Counted from the first letter of the stretch, positions 54,212 through 63,183 are shown. The stretch: DNA of 64,000 nt from CAZYBG01 sp964645155 (GCA_964645155.1 CAZYBG010000004.1:1-64000), one strand, 5' to 3'. The notes: a model not told the origin generated them from the letters alone. Numbers and translations are program-made.

Positions 54212-55374
54212 CAGTAGGGCAGCCCGACATAGTTCTCGGCCAGCGCGGTCTGGGCGGCGGCGGAGCTTTCGAGATAGCCAAGCTCGGCCTCCTGGATCCG
54301 CTGGTCGAAATCCGACTGTTCGGGAAAACGGTGCAGCGTGGTCGTCATCCACCACGAGAAGCGGATGGCCTTCCAGACCCGCTCGAGCGCGCGGGGGGAG
54401 TACCGGTCGAGCGCGAGGCGCTCGCCCGCGAAGTGCGCCACCATCGCCTCGTGCAGGTAGAAGACGTCGGATACCGCAAGGTTCAGCCCTTTGGCGCCGG
54501 TCGGCGGCACGATATGCGCCGCGTCGCCCACGAGGAACAGCCTGCCCCAGCGCATCGCCTCGGACACGAACGAGCGGAGCGGCACGATGGACTTCTCGAC
54601 ACTGGCGCCGGTGACGAGGCCTTCGGCAGCCTCCTGCGGCAGGCGCCGGCGCAGTTCGTCCCAGAACGCGGCATCCGGCCACTTGCCGATCGGATCGTCG
54701 GTCGGCACCTGGATGTAGTAGCGGCTGAGATGGTCGTTGCGCATCGAGCAGAGGGCGAACCCCCGCGGGTGGTTGGCGTAGATCAGCTCATCTGCAACCG
54801 GCGGCGTCTCGGCGAGAATTCCGAGCCAGCCGAACGGGTAGACCCGCTCGTAGGTGCGCAGGCGGTCGGCGGGGATCGAGGCCCGCGAGACGCCGTGAAA
54901 CCCGTCGCAACCGGCGACCAGATCGCAGTCGATCCGGACCTCGCTGCCGTCATGGACGAAGGTCACAAAGGGTTTGTCGGCCAGATCGTGGATCGCCGCG
55001 CCCTTGGCGCCGTGGAAGATCGTCGCCCCCGCGGCCTCGCGAACCTCGTAGAGGTCTCGCGTCACCTCGGTCTGGCCGTAGACCATGATCTGGCGGCCGA
55101 TCAGTTCGCTGAAGTCGATCCGGAACGCCCGGTTTCGGGCAGCGAGGAGGACGCCGGAATGCGGAAATCCCTCGGCATGCATCCGGCGCGCCGCGCCGGC
55201 CCGTTCGAGCATCCCCACCGTGCCCCATTCGAGGACGCCCGCGCGGATTCGGCTCAGCACGTGATCGCGGCTCTGCCGCTCGACCACCACGGTGTCGATG
55301 CCGGAGAGATGCAGAAGCTGCGACAGCAGCAGGCCCGACGGCCCACCCCCGATGATGCAAACCTGTGTCCGCAT
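54211..55374 (-). CDS. pobA: 4-hydroxybenzoate 3-monooxygenase
   Basis: The 387-residue flavoprotein hydroxylates 4-hydroxybenzoate to protocatechuate with NADPH and oxygen. The FAD site is CIIGGGPSGLLLSQLLH, the DG motif of flavin hydroxylases is VAGCDGFHGVSR, and the second FAD contact is RLFLVGDAAHIVPPTGAKGLNLA. Family landmarks RIRAGVLEWGTVGML and the Tyr-rich substrate pocket (SRYYIQVP) are present. The ATG at 55374 follows GGGAGAG. It is the first gene of the pobA-pcaD-pcaB unit; no pobR-type regulator is next to it. Confidence 0.95.
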   Translation of the reverse strand: MRTQVCIIGGGPSGLLLSQLLHLSGIDTVVVERQSRDHVLSRIRAGVLEWGTVGMLERAGAARRMHAEGFPHSGVLLAARNRAFRIDFSELIGRQIMVYGQTEVTRDLYEVREAAGATIFHGAKGAAIHDLADKPFVTFVHDGSEVRIDCDLVAGCDGFHGVSRASIPADRLRTYERVYPFGWLGILAETPPVADELIYANHPRGFALCSMRNDHLSRYYIQVPTDDPIGKWPDAAFWDELRRRLPQEAAEGLVTGASVEKSIVPLRSFVSEAMRWGRLFLVGDAAHIVPPTGAKGLNLAVSDVFYLHEAMVAHFAGERLALDRYSPRALERVWKAIRFSWWMTTTLHRFPEQSDFDQRIQEAELGYLESSAAAQTALAENYVGLPY

Positions 55375-55436
55375 GCGCCGCTCTCCCGCCCGCCACATTG
55401 GGGCCCGGCCGGCAGGGCGTCAACCTTGCCCGCCGG

Positions 55437-55760
55437 TCAGGTCGACAGGATTGCCGCGCCGACGAGGACGAAGGCCGCACCGGCAACCTCCCGCGGGGCC
55501 AACCCTTCGCCGATCGCGGCGGCGAAGCCGAGGATCAGCAGGGTCTCGAGCGCCAGGATCGTCACATAGGCCCCGCCCATGGCCGCCCGGCGAAACGTCA
55601 GGATCTCGAAGACTGCCCCGAGGGCGAGGCAGAGAGCGAGCATCGCGAATGCCAGGATGCCGGCCCCGGAGGCGGCCTGCTTCATGGCCAGCGTGGCGGC
55701 AACGTAGAAGACCGAGGTCAGGCCGATCAGATGGATCGGCTTCGTGATGTAAAGGTCCAT
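55437..55760 (-). CDS. Small four-helix membrane protein, SMR/EmrE-like
   Basis: The 107-residue protein has four hydrophobic helices, the number and size of small multidrug resistance (SMR) and half-DMT proteins: HLIGLTSVFYVAATLAMKQA, AFAMLALCLALGAVFEIL, VTILALETLLILGFAAAI and VAGAAFVLVGAAIL. The membrane glutamate (FEI in helix 2, ALET in helix 3) may carry protons, but the exact SMR pattern is not clear. ATG 55760 is chosen over a TTG five codons upstream. It lies 96 bases after the dehydratase gene on the same strand. Confidence 0.6.
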   Translation of the reverse strand: MDLYITKPIHLIGLTSVFYVAATLAMKQAASGAGILAFAMLALCLALGAVFEILTFRRAAMGGAYVTILALETLLILGFAAAIGEGLAPREVAGAAFVLVGAAILST

Positions 55761-55856
55761 GAAAATTACTCGCAATCAAAGAAGACGTTAAAAGAATGCG
55801 CGACAGCATGCCGTGTCGACCGCCCGCTGTAAAGCCGGCCGTGCCGGTGCCGGCGG

Positions 55857-56828
55857 TCAGTCTTCGGCGAGGGCGCGGGCGAAGAGCCTCGGGTCGACAT
55901 TGCCGCCCGAGGCGACGGCGATCACGGCCCCGCCGCTCAGCGCATCGCCCCGCCAGAGCGCCGCGGCGAGCGCGACCGCGCCGCCGGGTTCCAGCACGAT
56001 CTTCAGCCGCAGGAACGCCGCCGCCATCGCCCGCAGCGCGTCCGCGTCCGACACTGCAAGCCCGGGCCCGGCATGTGCGGCGAGGATCGGGAACGTGATC
56101 CTGCCCGGCGCCGGTGTGAGGATCGCGTCGCAGATCGAACCGGACGACTGCGCATTGGCGCAGATCGTGCCGGCGGCGAGCGAGCGGGCCATGTCGTCGA
56201 AGCCGTCCGGCTCGACCGGGCGGGCACGGAGGCCCGGTGCCTTCGCCGCAAGCGCCAGCGCGATCCCCGAGGTGAGCCCGCCGCCGCCGCAGCAGACGAG
56301 GACATCGGCCTCGGCGACGCCGGCCTCGGCCGCCTGCCGCGCAATCTCGAGCCCGACGGTGCCCTGGCCGGCGATTACCTCGGGCTCGTCGAAAGGTCTG
56401 ACCAGCGTCAGCCCCCGCTCCCGTGCCAGACGCTCGCCGATCGCGTCGCGATCCTCGCCGCGGACCCGGTCGTAGAGCACCACCTCGGCGCCGAGGGCGC
56501 GGGTGTTGTCGATCTTCAGCCGAGGTGCGTCGGCCGGCATGACGACGACCGACGGCACCCCGTGAAGCCGCGCCGCATGCGCGATACCCTGGGCGTGATT
56601 GCCGGACGAGAAGGCGATGACGCCCCGCGCGCGGATGTCGGGCGGAATCGCCGACACCGCTGCCCAGGCGCCGCGGAACTTGAAGCTGCCGGTATGCTGC
56701 AGGCACTCGGCCTTCACCAGCACCCGCCGGCCGGCAATCTCGTCGAGGAACGGCGACGAGAGGAGCGGCGTCACCCGGGCGCGGCCTTCGAGGCGGCGTG
56801 CGGCCGCCTCGATCATCTCTATGTTCAT
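55857..56828 (-). CDS. PLP-dependent serine/threonine dehydratase
   Basis: The 323-residue enzyme is a fold-type II PLP protein. The Schiff-base lysine is in GSFKFRGAW (about residue 50), the phosphate loop is CGGGGLTSG, and SSGNHAQGIA binds the substrate carboxylate. It is the short form without a regulatory ACT domain, as in catabolic dehydratases or racemases (hydroxyaspartate dehydratase is another option). It overlaps the upstream hydrolase gene by 4 bases (ATGA), and is third in the HAD-hydrolase-dehydratase chain. Confidence 0.9.
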   Translation of the reverse strand: MNIEMIEAAARRLEGRARVTPLLSSPFLDEIAGRRVLVKAECLQHTGSFKFRGAWAAVSAIPPDIRARGVIAFSSGNHAQGIAHAARLHGVPSVVVMPADAPRLKIDNTRALGAEVVLYDRVRGEDRDAIGERLARERGLTLVRPFDEPEVIAGQGTVGLEIARQAAEAGVAEADVLVCCGGGGLTSGIALALAAKAPGLRARPVEPDGFDDMARSLAAGTICANAQSSGSICDAILTPAPGRITFPILAAHAGPGLAVSDADALRAMAAAFLRLKIVLEPGGAVALAAALWRGDALSGGAVIAVASGGNVDPRLFARALAED

Positions 56829-57649
56829 CGCATCAGCTCCAGCCAGCCCCGGATCGCAGCAATGCTCTCGGGCTCGTCGAGAAAGGGAACATGACCGCGC
56901 CCCGCGGCCTCGGCGAAGATCATGTCGGGGCGGCGGCGACGCATCTCGGCCGCCGTCGCCGCGGACAGAAGGTCGGAATTCGCGCCGCGGATCAGCGCGA
57001 GCGGCAGCCCCGCGCAGGCGTCGAACATCGGCCAGAGGTCGGGTGGCGGGCCGTCGAACGCCGCAAGGAACGGCTCTCGCAGGCGCGGGTCGTAGTTGAT
57101 CGTCAGCCCGCCTGGGGCTTCGGTATAGAAGTGCCGTGCCTCATCGAGCCAGCGGTCCGGCGGGACATCCTCGAAGCCGGGATTCGCCTGCGGCATGGCG
57201 GCGGCGGCGGCGGCCAGGGTTCTGGCTGCGGGATTGCGCCCGACATAACCGAAGATCCGCTCGAGCCCCGCGCGCTCGATCACCGGACCGACGTCGTTGA
57301 GCGCGAGGCCGAGCAGGCGGTGCTTGGCCGTCGCCGCCAGCAGAAGCCCGATCAGCCCGCCCCGCGACGTACCCAGGACCGCCGCGCGCGCGATGCCGAG
57401 GTGATCGACAAGGCGCAGCACGTCCAGCGCCTCGTTCGGCACGGTATAGCTCATCGGATCGGCTGCCCGGTCCGATAGGCCGCGGCCGCGATGGTCGGGG
57501 CGGATCAGCCGGACCCCGGCGAGATGCGGCGCGAGGTAGTCGAAATCGGCCGCATTCCGGGTCAGGCCGGGAAGGCAGAGCAACGGCAGCCCCTCGCCCT
57601 CGTCGCGGTAGTGGAGCGACAGCCCGTCATGACCGACATAGCGCGGCAT
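56825..57649 (-). CDS. Alpha/beta hydrolase
   Basis: The 274-residue protein has the alpha/beta hydrolase layout: LPGLTRNAADFDYLAPHLAG near residue 30, the nucleophile elbow LGTSRGGLIGLLLAA (Ser about 95), and the terminal His in GRGHVPFLDEPE. It resembles enol-lactone and ester hydrolases; the substrate is unknown. Both ends are coupled: TGATG with the HAD gene upstream and ATGA with the dehydratase gene downstream, so the three enzymes probably act on one small-molecule route. Confidence 0.88.
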   Translation of the reverse strand: MPRYVGHDGLSLHYRDEGEGLPLLCLPGLTRNAADFDYLAPHLAGVRLIRPDHRGRGLSDRAADPMSYTVPNEALDVLRLVDHLGIARAAVLGTSRGGLIGLLLAATAKHRLLGLALNDVGPVIERAGLERIFGYVGRNPAARTLAAAAAAMPQANPGFEDVPPDRWLDEARHFYTEAPGGLTINYDPRLREPFLAAFDGPPPDLWPMFDACAGLPLALIRGANSDLLSAATAAEMRRRRPDMIFAEAAGRGHVPFLDEPESIAAIRGWLELMR

Positions 57650-58338
57650 CAGACCGCCGCCGCCAGCGCCGGAACGGCCGAGAGGTCTTCCAGCACATGC
57701 GCGGGCCGGTGAGCGAGACGGTCGATCGGCTCGCCCGCGCGGTTCACCCAGGCGGTGACGAAACCGTAGCCCGTGGCCGCGGCGGCGTCCCAGCCGTTCG
57801 ACGACACGAAGAGCATCTGCGAAGGCGCGGTGCCGAAGCGCCGGCCGACAAGATCGTAGACCACGCGGGCCGGCTTGTAGACGCCGACCGCCTCGACCGA
57901 CAGCACGTCATCGAGGAGCGCGCCGATCCCGGCCGATGCCACGGCGTCGGCAAGCATGGCGGGCGATCCGTTCGACAGGATCGCGGTGGCGAAGCCGGCC
58001 GCCTTGAGCGCGGCAAGCATCGCCGGCACCTCGGGATATGCCGCAAGCCGGCGGTAGAGCCCCAAAAGCCGCTCCCGCAGGCCGGCGTCGTCGTCGAGCC
58101 GGTGCGCCTCGAGCGCCCAGTCGAGCCCGTCCTGCGTGACCTGCCAGAAATCCACATGCTCGCCAGTCACCGCACGGAGCCAGCTGTATTGCAGCTGCTT
58201 CAACCGCCAGTCGCGCGCGACCGCCGGCCAGGCTTCCGCAAGCCGCCCGGCCGCGGGCGCCGCTGCGGCCTCACGGGCGGCGGCCGACACGTCGAACAGC
58301 GTGCCGTAGGCGTCGAAAACACAGGCGCGGATCGGCAT
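57649..58338 (-). CDS. Type II haloacid dehalogenase-like hydrolase
   Basis: The 229-residue HAD protein has motif I CVFDAYGTLFDVS (nucleophile Asp), motif II AILSNGSP, the lysine in VYKPARVVYDLVG, and motif IV in LFVSSNGWDAAAATGYG. SSNGWD is the mark of (S)-2-haloacid dehalogenases, so it may release halide from 2-haloacids, or act on a phosphate ester. The ATG at 58338 matches the family; the frame upstream is unconserved. It heads a coupled operon with a hydrolase and a dehydratase and is divergent from the FKBP gene. Confidence 0.9.
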   Translation of the reverse strand: MPIRACVFDAYGTLFDVSAAAREAAAAPAAGRLAEAWPAVARDWRLKQLQYSWLRAVTGEHVDFWQVTQDGLDWALEAHRLDDDAGLRERLLGLYRRLAAYPEVPAMLAALKAAGFATAILSNGSPAMLADAVASAGIGALLDDVLSVEAVGVYKPARVVYDLVGRRFGTAPSQMLFVSSNGWDAAAATGYGFVTAWVNRAGEPIDRLAHRPAHVLEDLSAVPALAAAV

Positions 58339-58499
58339 CGGGCCCCCTTCCGGCGGAGACTGGCACGCAGGCGAGGCAAGGGGAAGGCCGGGGTTTACAT
58401 CTTCGGTGGCGAGGGTCAGGCTGCCCGTAGAGCCGGAGTACCCGCAGTGATCAGGCGGCCTCCAGAAGTCACCCAACCATGCCCTTGAAAGGACAGCCC

Positions 58500-58928
58500 A
58501 TGACGAAGGTCAAGGCGGGCGATACCGTCCGTATCCACTACACCGGCACGCTGGACGACGGCACCGTGTTCGACAGTTCCGACGGCCGGGAGCCGCTCGA
58601 GTTCACGGTCGGGTCCGGAGAGATCATTCCGGGTCTTGACACCGCGATCGCCGGCCTCGAGGTCGGCCAGACCTCGACGGTCGAGGTCCCGGCGACGGAA
58701 GCCTATGGCCCGCATGATCCGCAGGGGCTGCAGGAGGTGGCCCGCGCGGCCGTTCCGGAGCACATCCCCCTCGAGATCGGCACCCCGCTCGCCATGAAGA
58801 CACCGGAGGGCGAAAGCGTCGCGGTGCGGGTCGCCCAGGTCTCCGCCGATGTCGTCGTACTCGATGCCAATCACCCGCTGGCGGGCCGGGACCTGACATT
58901 CGAGGTGAAGGTGCTGGAGATCGTCTGA
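58500..58928 (+). CDS. FKBP-type peptidyl-prolyl isomerase, SlyD-like
   Basis: The 142-residue protein has the SlyD-type FKBP fold: VRIHYTGTLDDGTVFDSSDGREPLEF, then GSGEIIPGLDTAIAGLEVG, then the inserted-in-flap chaperone domain, and a return to the isomerase strand DLTFEVKVLEIV. The histidine/cysteine-rich metal tail of Escherichia coli SlyD is missing, so nickel handling is unlikely. The ATG at 58500 follows AAAGGAC; an ATG seven codons earlier (58479) lacks a ribosome site. Convergent with the serine hydrolase gene. Confidence 0.92.
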   Translation: MTKVKAGDTVRIHYTGTLDDGTVFDSSDGREPLEFTVGSGEIIPGLDTAIAGLEVGQTSTVEVPATEAYGPHDPQGLQEVARAAVPEHIPLEIGTPLAMKTPEGESVAVRVAQVSADVVVLDANHPLAGRDLTFEVKVLEIV

Positions 58929-58963
58929 CGGCGCGCGCGGCCGCGCGGATCGAGGCAGGCGGA

Positions 58964-59953
58964 TCAATCCGCCTGCGTCGCCGGCACGATGACCTCGGCG
59001 AAAAGCCGCTGGAGGTCGCCGACATGGCCTTCGGACCGGGCCGGCAGCGTCGGGTCCGAGATCGCGACGGCGGTCAGGCCGAGCGAGGGAGCCACCCAGA
59101 GCAACTGGCCGCCATAGCCCCGCGCATAGGCAACGCTGTGGCCCGCTACGTCGCGCAGGAACCAGCCGTAGCCGTAGCTGTCGCCCGAGAACGGGGAGCG
59201 GGTGCGCTCGGTCCAGCTTTCGCGGACCCAGCCGGGGCTGACAAGGCCGCCATCGTTCCTGCGATAGGCCTCGCCGAACGCCAGAAGCGCGGCCGGCGTC
59301 AGCGCCATCTCGTTCCCGCCGAGATACCGGCCCTGCGGGTCGCGCGTCCAGGCGGGAATCTCGATGCCGAGCGGTCCGCCGATCCAGTCGCGGGCGAGGG
59401 TCAGGAGGCTCTCGCCCGTCGCCTCGGCAAGGACGGCGCCAAGGACATGGGTCGTGCCGGTCGAGTAGAGGAACCTGCTTCCCGGCTCGGCCACCATCGG
59501 GCGCGACAGCGCATTGGCCACCCAGTTCCGTGACGAGACCCATTCGCCGTAGGCTGCACCGGAGGTCCGCTCCAGCCCGGCCCGCAGCGACAGCAGGTCA
59601 CCCACGGTGATGTCGGCCACACGCGGGTCGGCATCGTCGGGAATCAGGCGCGGCGCGACGGTGCCGATCGTCGCGTCGGGACCGGCGATCGCGCCCCTGT
59701 CGATCGCCGCCCCGGCGATCGCCGACACGATCGTCTTTGACACCGACTTGACGTTGACGGCGCGGCCGAGGTCCGGCCCGCGAAACCGCTCGGTCACGAC
59801 CGGGTTGCCATCGCGGCTCACGATCAGGCTCCAGAGCTGCCCGAGGCCCCGCGCGGCCTCGACGATCGGGTCGGCGGACTGGCCACGGAGCCTCCGCGGG
59901 GCGAGGCTCGCTGCGGCTGCACCCGCGATCAGCATGCGACGGTCGACTGGCAT
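58964..59953 (-). CDS. Tat/Sec-exported serine hydrolase of the beta-lactamase family
   Basis: The 329-residue protein has a signal with paired arginines (DRRMLIAGAAAASLA) and a class C beta-lactamase/esterase fold. The SxxK site is in NVKSVSKTIV (Ser about 71 in the precursor), the second site is in the YSTGTTHVLG segment, and GYGWFLRDV lies in the late part. Such proteins are often esterases or D-aminopeptidases, not resistance enzymes. It stands alone; the DUF892 gene is upstream on the same strand, 94 bases apart. Confidence 0.85.
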   Translation of the reverse strand: MPVDRRMLIAGAAAASLAPRRLRGQSADPIVEAARGLGQLWSLIVSRDGNPVVTERFRGPDLGRAVNVKSVSKTIVSAIAGAAIDRGAIAGPDATIGTVAPRLIPDDADPRVADITVGDLLSLRAGLERTSGAAYGEWVSSRNWVANALSRPMVAEPGSRFLYSTGTTHVLGAVLAEATGESLLTLARDWIGGPLGIEIPAWTRDPQGRYLGGNEMALTPAALLAFGEAYRRNDGGLVSPGWVRESWTERTRSPFSGDSYGYGWFLRDVAGHSVAYARGYGGQLLWVAPSLGLTAVAISDPTLPARSEGHVGDLQRLFAEVIVPATQAD

Positions 59954-60047
59954 GGCCGAACACTAAGTGCAGGCAATGACGGACGGAAGTGGGATGACGC
60001 AACCGTGAAAGGCTGCGCCATCCGGGCCCGTCGGAGCCTCGTTCGGA

Positions 60048-60536
60048 TCAGGCGGCTTCGCGGTTCAGCGTGCTTTCCGCGAGACCAGTCAGCTTCTTGT
60101 CAGCCGCGTATTCCTGATCAAGGTTCTTCTGCATCAGGTCGGCCACCTTCTTGTGACCGAGATGCTTGGCCCAGGCGATGATCGTGCCGTAACGCGTGAT
60201 CTCGTAATGTTCGACCGCCTGCGCCGAAGCGATCATGCCGGCATCGAGGGCGTCCGCATCCTCGGTCTCGTCCATGATCGACTTGGCCTCCTTCAGGATG
60301 CCCTCGATCGCCTCGCACTTCTCGCCGCGCTTGGCCATGCCAAGCTCGTCCATCGCCGTTTCGAGGTTCTCGACCTGCTGCCGGGTTTCCTCGACATGGG
60401 TCTCGAGCGCCCGGCGGAGTTCCTCGGAATCCGCCTTCTTCGCCATCTTCGGCAGTTCCTTCAGGATCTGCTTCTCGGCGTAGTAGATGTCCTTGATCAT
60501 GTGCGCGAGCAGGTCGCTCAGGTTCTTGACGGCCAT
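60048..60536 (-). CDS. Ferritin-like DUF892 (YciE/YciF) protein
   Basis: The 162-residue protein is a four-helix bundle of the DUF892 family, stress-induced and of ferritin-like fold. Helix 1 LLAHMIKDIYYAEKQILKELPKM carries Glu/Tyr positions used for metal in ferritins; helix 2 has HVEETRQQVENLE; helix 3 AQAVEHYEITRYGTIIAWA has the ExxH-like pair. The start MAVKNLSDLL is typical. Function is unproven, perhaps protection from oxidants. It is a single gene between the serine hydrolase and fabI, all on the minus strand. Confidence 0.92.
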   Translation of the reverse strand: MAVKNLSDLLAHMIKDIYYAEKQILKELPKMAKKADSEELRRALETHVEETRQQVENLETAMDELGMAKRGEKCEAIEGILKEAKSIMDETEDADALDAGMIASAQAVEHYEITRYGTIIAWAKHLGHKKVADLMQKNLDQEYAADKKLTGLAESTLNREAA

Positions 60537-60630
60537 CGGCTTTCTCCCGGATCAGATGCGGCGCACTCGCTGCGCCGCTGCCCCGCGGAAACGCCGTCAT
60601 CGGGCACGCGGTTCCCGGGGCCCCGGGCCC

Positions 60631-61419
60631 TCAGAGGTTCTCGGGCTGCGGCATGCCGAGGACGTGGTACCCCCCGTCGACGAGAATGATCTCGCCCGTG
60701 GTGCAGCGCCCGTAGTCCGAGGCAAGGTAGACCGCCGTGCCGCCGATCGCCTCGAGCGTCGCGTTGGCGCGCAGCGGCGCGTTCGCCTCGGTCAGCCGGA
60801 AGGTCTTCCGCGCGCCGCCGATCGCCGCGCCGGCAAGGGTCTTCATCGGCCCGGGCGAGATCGCGTTGACGCGGATGCCGTCCGGCCCGAGATCATTGGC
60901 GAGGTAGCGCACCGCGCTTTCAAGCGCAGCCTTCGCGACGCCCATCACGTTGTAGTAGGGCGTGACGCGGTTCGACCCCTGATAGGTCAGCGTCAGAAGC
61001 GTGCCGCCGTTCGGCATCAGCGGCGCGGCGCGGCGCGCCACGTCGATGAAGGAGAAGCACGAGATGCAGAGCGAGGTCTTGAAGTTCTCGCGCGTGGTGT
61101 TGATGAACCGCCCTGTCAGCTCGTTCCTGTCGGAATAGGCGATGGCGTGGACGACGAAGTCGATGGTGCCCCATTCGTCCCGCAGCCGGCGGAACGCGGC
61201 ATCGAGCGAGGCGTCGTCCATGACGTCGACATCGACCAGCAGCGACGAGCCGATCGAGGCGGCGAGCGGCTCGACCCGGCTGCCGAACGCCTCGCCCTGA
61301 TACGAAAAGGCAAGCTCTGCGCCTTCGGCCGACATCGCGCGCGCTATGCCCCAGGCGATCGAGCGGTCATTCGCGACGCCCATGATGAGCCCGCGCTTGC
61401 CCTGCATCAGGTTGGCCAT
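60631..61419 (-). CDS. fabI: Enoyl-[acyl-carrier-protein] reductase (NADH)
   Basis: The 262-residue short-chain reductase does the last step of each fatty acid elongation round. The start MANLMQGKRGLIMGVANDRSIAWGIA has the FabI cofactor loop. The catalytic Tyr/Lys pair is in YYNVMGVAKAAL, and SPGPMKTLA and the NADH contacts are standard. It is the third gene of fabA-fabB-fabI, 10 bases after fabB, the usual Rhodobacterales order. Triclosan sensitivity is expected for this type but cannot be read from sequence. Confidence 0.96.
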   Translation of the reverse strand: MANLMQGKRGLIMGVANDRSIAWGIARAMSAEGAELAFSYQGEAFGSRVEPLAASIGSSLLVDVDVMDDASLDAAFRRLRDEWGTIDFVVHAIAYSDRNELTGRFINTTRENFKTSLCISCFSFIDVARRAAPLMPNGGTLLTLTYQGSNRVTPYYNVMGVAKAALESAVRYLANDLGPDGIRVNAISPGPMKTLAGAAIGGARKTFRLTEANAPLRANATLEAIGGTAVYLASDYGRCTTGEIILVDGGYHVLGMPQPENL

Positions 61420-61429
61420 GGATCCCCTC

Positions 61430-62656
61430 TCAGTCGTCGAACCGGGACAGCGCGAGGATCGCGTTGGTACCGCCGAAGCCGAAGCTGTTAGAAAGAATCG
61501 TGTCGTGTTCGACGCCGTCGCGGCGCGTGGTGACGATCTCGTCAGGGGAGAGCGCGGGGTCAAGCGTCTGCACGTTGGCCGAGGCGGCGATGTAGCCGCC
61601 CCGCATCATCAGGAGCGAATAGATCGCCTCCTGCACGCCGGTCGCGCCAAGCGAGTGGCCGGTCAGCGACTTGGTCGAGGATACCGGTGGGGTCTTGCCG
61701 GCGCCGAAGACGGCGCGGATCGCCTCGACCTCGCCCACGTCGCCCACGGGCGTCGAGGTGCCGTGCGTGTTGATGTAGGTGACCCGCCGGTTGCCAACCG
61801 TCGAGAGCGCGACGCGCATCGCGCGCTCGCGCCCGCTGCCGCCGGGTGCGACCATGTCGTAGCCGTCCGACGTCGCGCCATAGCCGGTGACCTCGGCGTA
61901 GATCCTCGCGCCGCGGGCCCTGGCATGCTCGAGTTCCTCGAGCACCACCACCCCGCCGCCGCCGGCGATGACGAAGCCGTCGCGGCTGACGTCGTAGGGG
62001 CGCGAGGCGGTCGCGGGACTGTCGTTGTACTTCGAGGACATCGCCCCCATCGCGTCGAACAGGCACGACAGCGTCCAGTCGAGCTCCTCGCCGCCGCCGG
62101 CGAACACGATGTCCTGCTTGCCCCACTGGATCATCTCGGTGCCGTTGCCGATGCAGTGCGCCGAGGTCGAGCAGGCCGAGGTGATCGAGTAGTTCACGCC
62201 CTGGATGCGGAACGGCGTCGCCAGGCAGGCCGAGTTCGTGGACGACATGCCCTTGGTCACCGAGAACGGCCCGATCCGCTTGGGGCTGCCGGTCTCGCGG
62301 ACGATGTTGTGGGCGCGGAAGAACGACTTGGTCGACGGGCCGCCCGACCCCATGATGAGGCCGGTGCGCTCGTTCGACACCTCGGTCTCGGTCAGGCCGC
62401 TGTCGGCGATCGCCTGTTCCATCGCGATGAAGTTGTAGGCCGCGCCATCGCCCATGAACCTCAGGTCGCGCTTGTCGATCCGGTCTTCCAGCACGATCTT
62501 TGGCGCGCCATGGACACGGCAACGAAAGCCGTGTTCGGCGTAGTCGGGGGCGAACACGATGCCCGACTTGCCCTCGCGAAGGGAGGTGTCGACCTCCTCA
62601 GCCGAATTGCCGATCGAGGAGACGATGCCGATCCCGGTAATGACGACACGGCGCAT
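61430..62656 (-). CDS. fabB: Beta-ketoacyl-ACP synthase I
   Basis: The 408-residue condensing enzyme elongates acyl-ACP including unsaturated chains made through FabA. The Cys-His-His triad is in SACSTSAHCIG, NTHGTSTPVGD and GHSLGATGVQE; the end NSFGFGGTNAILAL is typical. It lies between fabA (14 bases upstream) and fabI (10 bases downstream) on the same strand. The ATG at 62656 gives the family start MRRVVITGIGIVSS. Confidence 0.97.
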   Translation of the reverse strand: MRRVVITGIGIVSSIGNSAEEVDTSLREGKSGIVFAPDYAEHGFRCRVHGAPKIVLEDRIDKRDLRFMGDGAAYNFIAMEQAIADSGLTETEVSNERTGLIMGSGGPSTKSFFRAHNIVRETGSPKRIGPFSVTKGMSSTNSACLATPFRIQGVNYSITSACSTSAHCIGNGTEMIQWGKQDIVFAGGGEELDWTLSCLFDAMGAMSSKYNDSPATASRPYDVSRDGFVIAGGGGVVVLEELEHARARGARIYAEVTGYGATSDGYDMVAPGGSGRERAMRVALSTVGNRRVTYINTHGTSTPVGDVGEVEAIRAVFGAGKTPPVSSTKSLTGHSLGATGVQEAIYSLLMMRGGYIAASANVQTLDPALSPDEIVTTRRDGVEHDTILSNSFGFGGTNAILALSRFDD

Positions 62657-62670
62657 GGTCACTTCACTCC

Positions 62671-63183
62671 TCACTCGGCGGCCGTGGCCAGCCCCACCTT
62701 CATGTCCTTCACCAGATAGATGGTCTCCCCGTCGGCTTCCACCCGGCCGTCGGCGACGCCCATCTTCAGGCGGCGGTCGATGACCCGGGTGAAGTCGACG
62801 AAATAGCGGATCATCGTGCGGTCCGGGCGAACCATGGCCTTGAGCTGCACCTCGCCCACGCCGAGCGCGAAGCCCTGGCCCTGCCAGCCGCGCCAGCCGA
62901 GGTTGAAGCCGGTCAGCTGCCACAGGCCGTCGAGCCCGAGGCAGCCGGGCATCACCGGATTGCCCGGAAAGTGACATTCAAAGAACCACAGGTCCGGCCG
63001 GATGTCGAACTCGGCCACGACATGGCCCTTGCCATGTTCGCCCCTGTCGGCCGAGATGTCGGTGATCCGGTCCATCATCAGCATTGGCGGCAGGGGAAGC
63101 TGCGCATTGCCCGGCCCGAAAAGCTCGCCACGGGCGCAGGCCAGCAGGGCGTCCCTGTCGAAGCTTGTCGGAAAATCGGCCAT
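62671..63183 (-). CDS. fabA: 3-hydroxydecanoyl-ACP dehydratase/isomerase
   Basis: The 170-residue hot-dog enzyme dehydrates and isomerises the ten-carbon intermediate, the branch point for anaerobic unsaturated fatty acid synthesis. The active-site His is in FECHFPGNPVMPGCLGLDGLWQ, with the partner Asp on the long helix (GLDGL). Length is standard. It is the first gene of fabA-fabB-fabI and is divergent from irr over 172 bases; iron-linked control of this operon through Irr is conceivable but not shown. Confidence 0.97.
   Translation of the reverse strand: MADFPTSFDRDALLACARGELFGPGNAQLPLPPMLMMDRITDISADRGEHGKGHVVAEFDIRPDLWFFECHFPGNPVMPGCLGLDGLWQLTGFNLGWRGWQGQGFALGVGEVQLKAMVRPDRTMIRYFVDFTRVIDRRLKMGVADGRVEADGETIYLVKDMKVGLATAAE

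Noticed and set aside
50579..54217. Long plus-strand frame crossing the N gap
   Set aside because: It runs through ten N and is antisense to four recognised genes.
58964..59953. Serine hydrolase as an antibiotic resistance beta-lactamase
   Set aside because: Only the general fold and SxxK are visible; such chromosomal proteins are mostly esterases or peptidases, and context gives no support for resistance.
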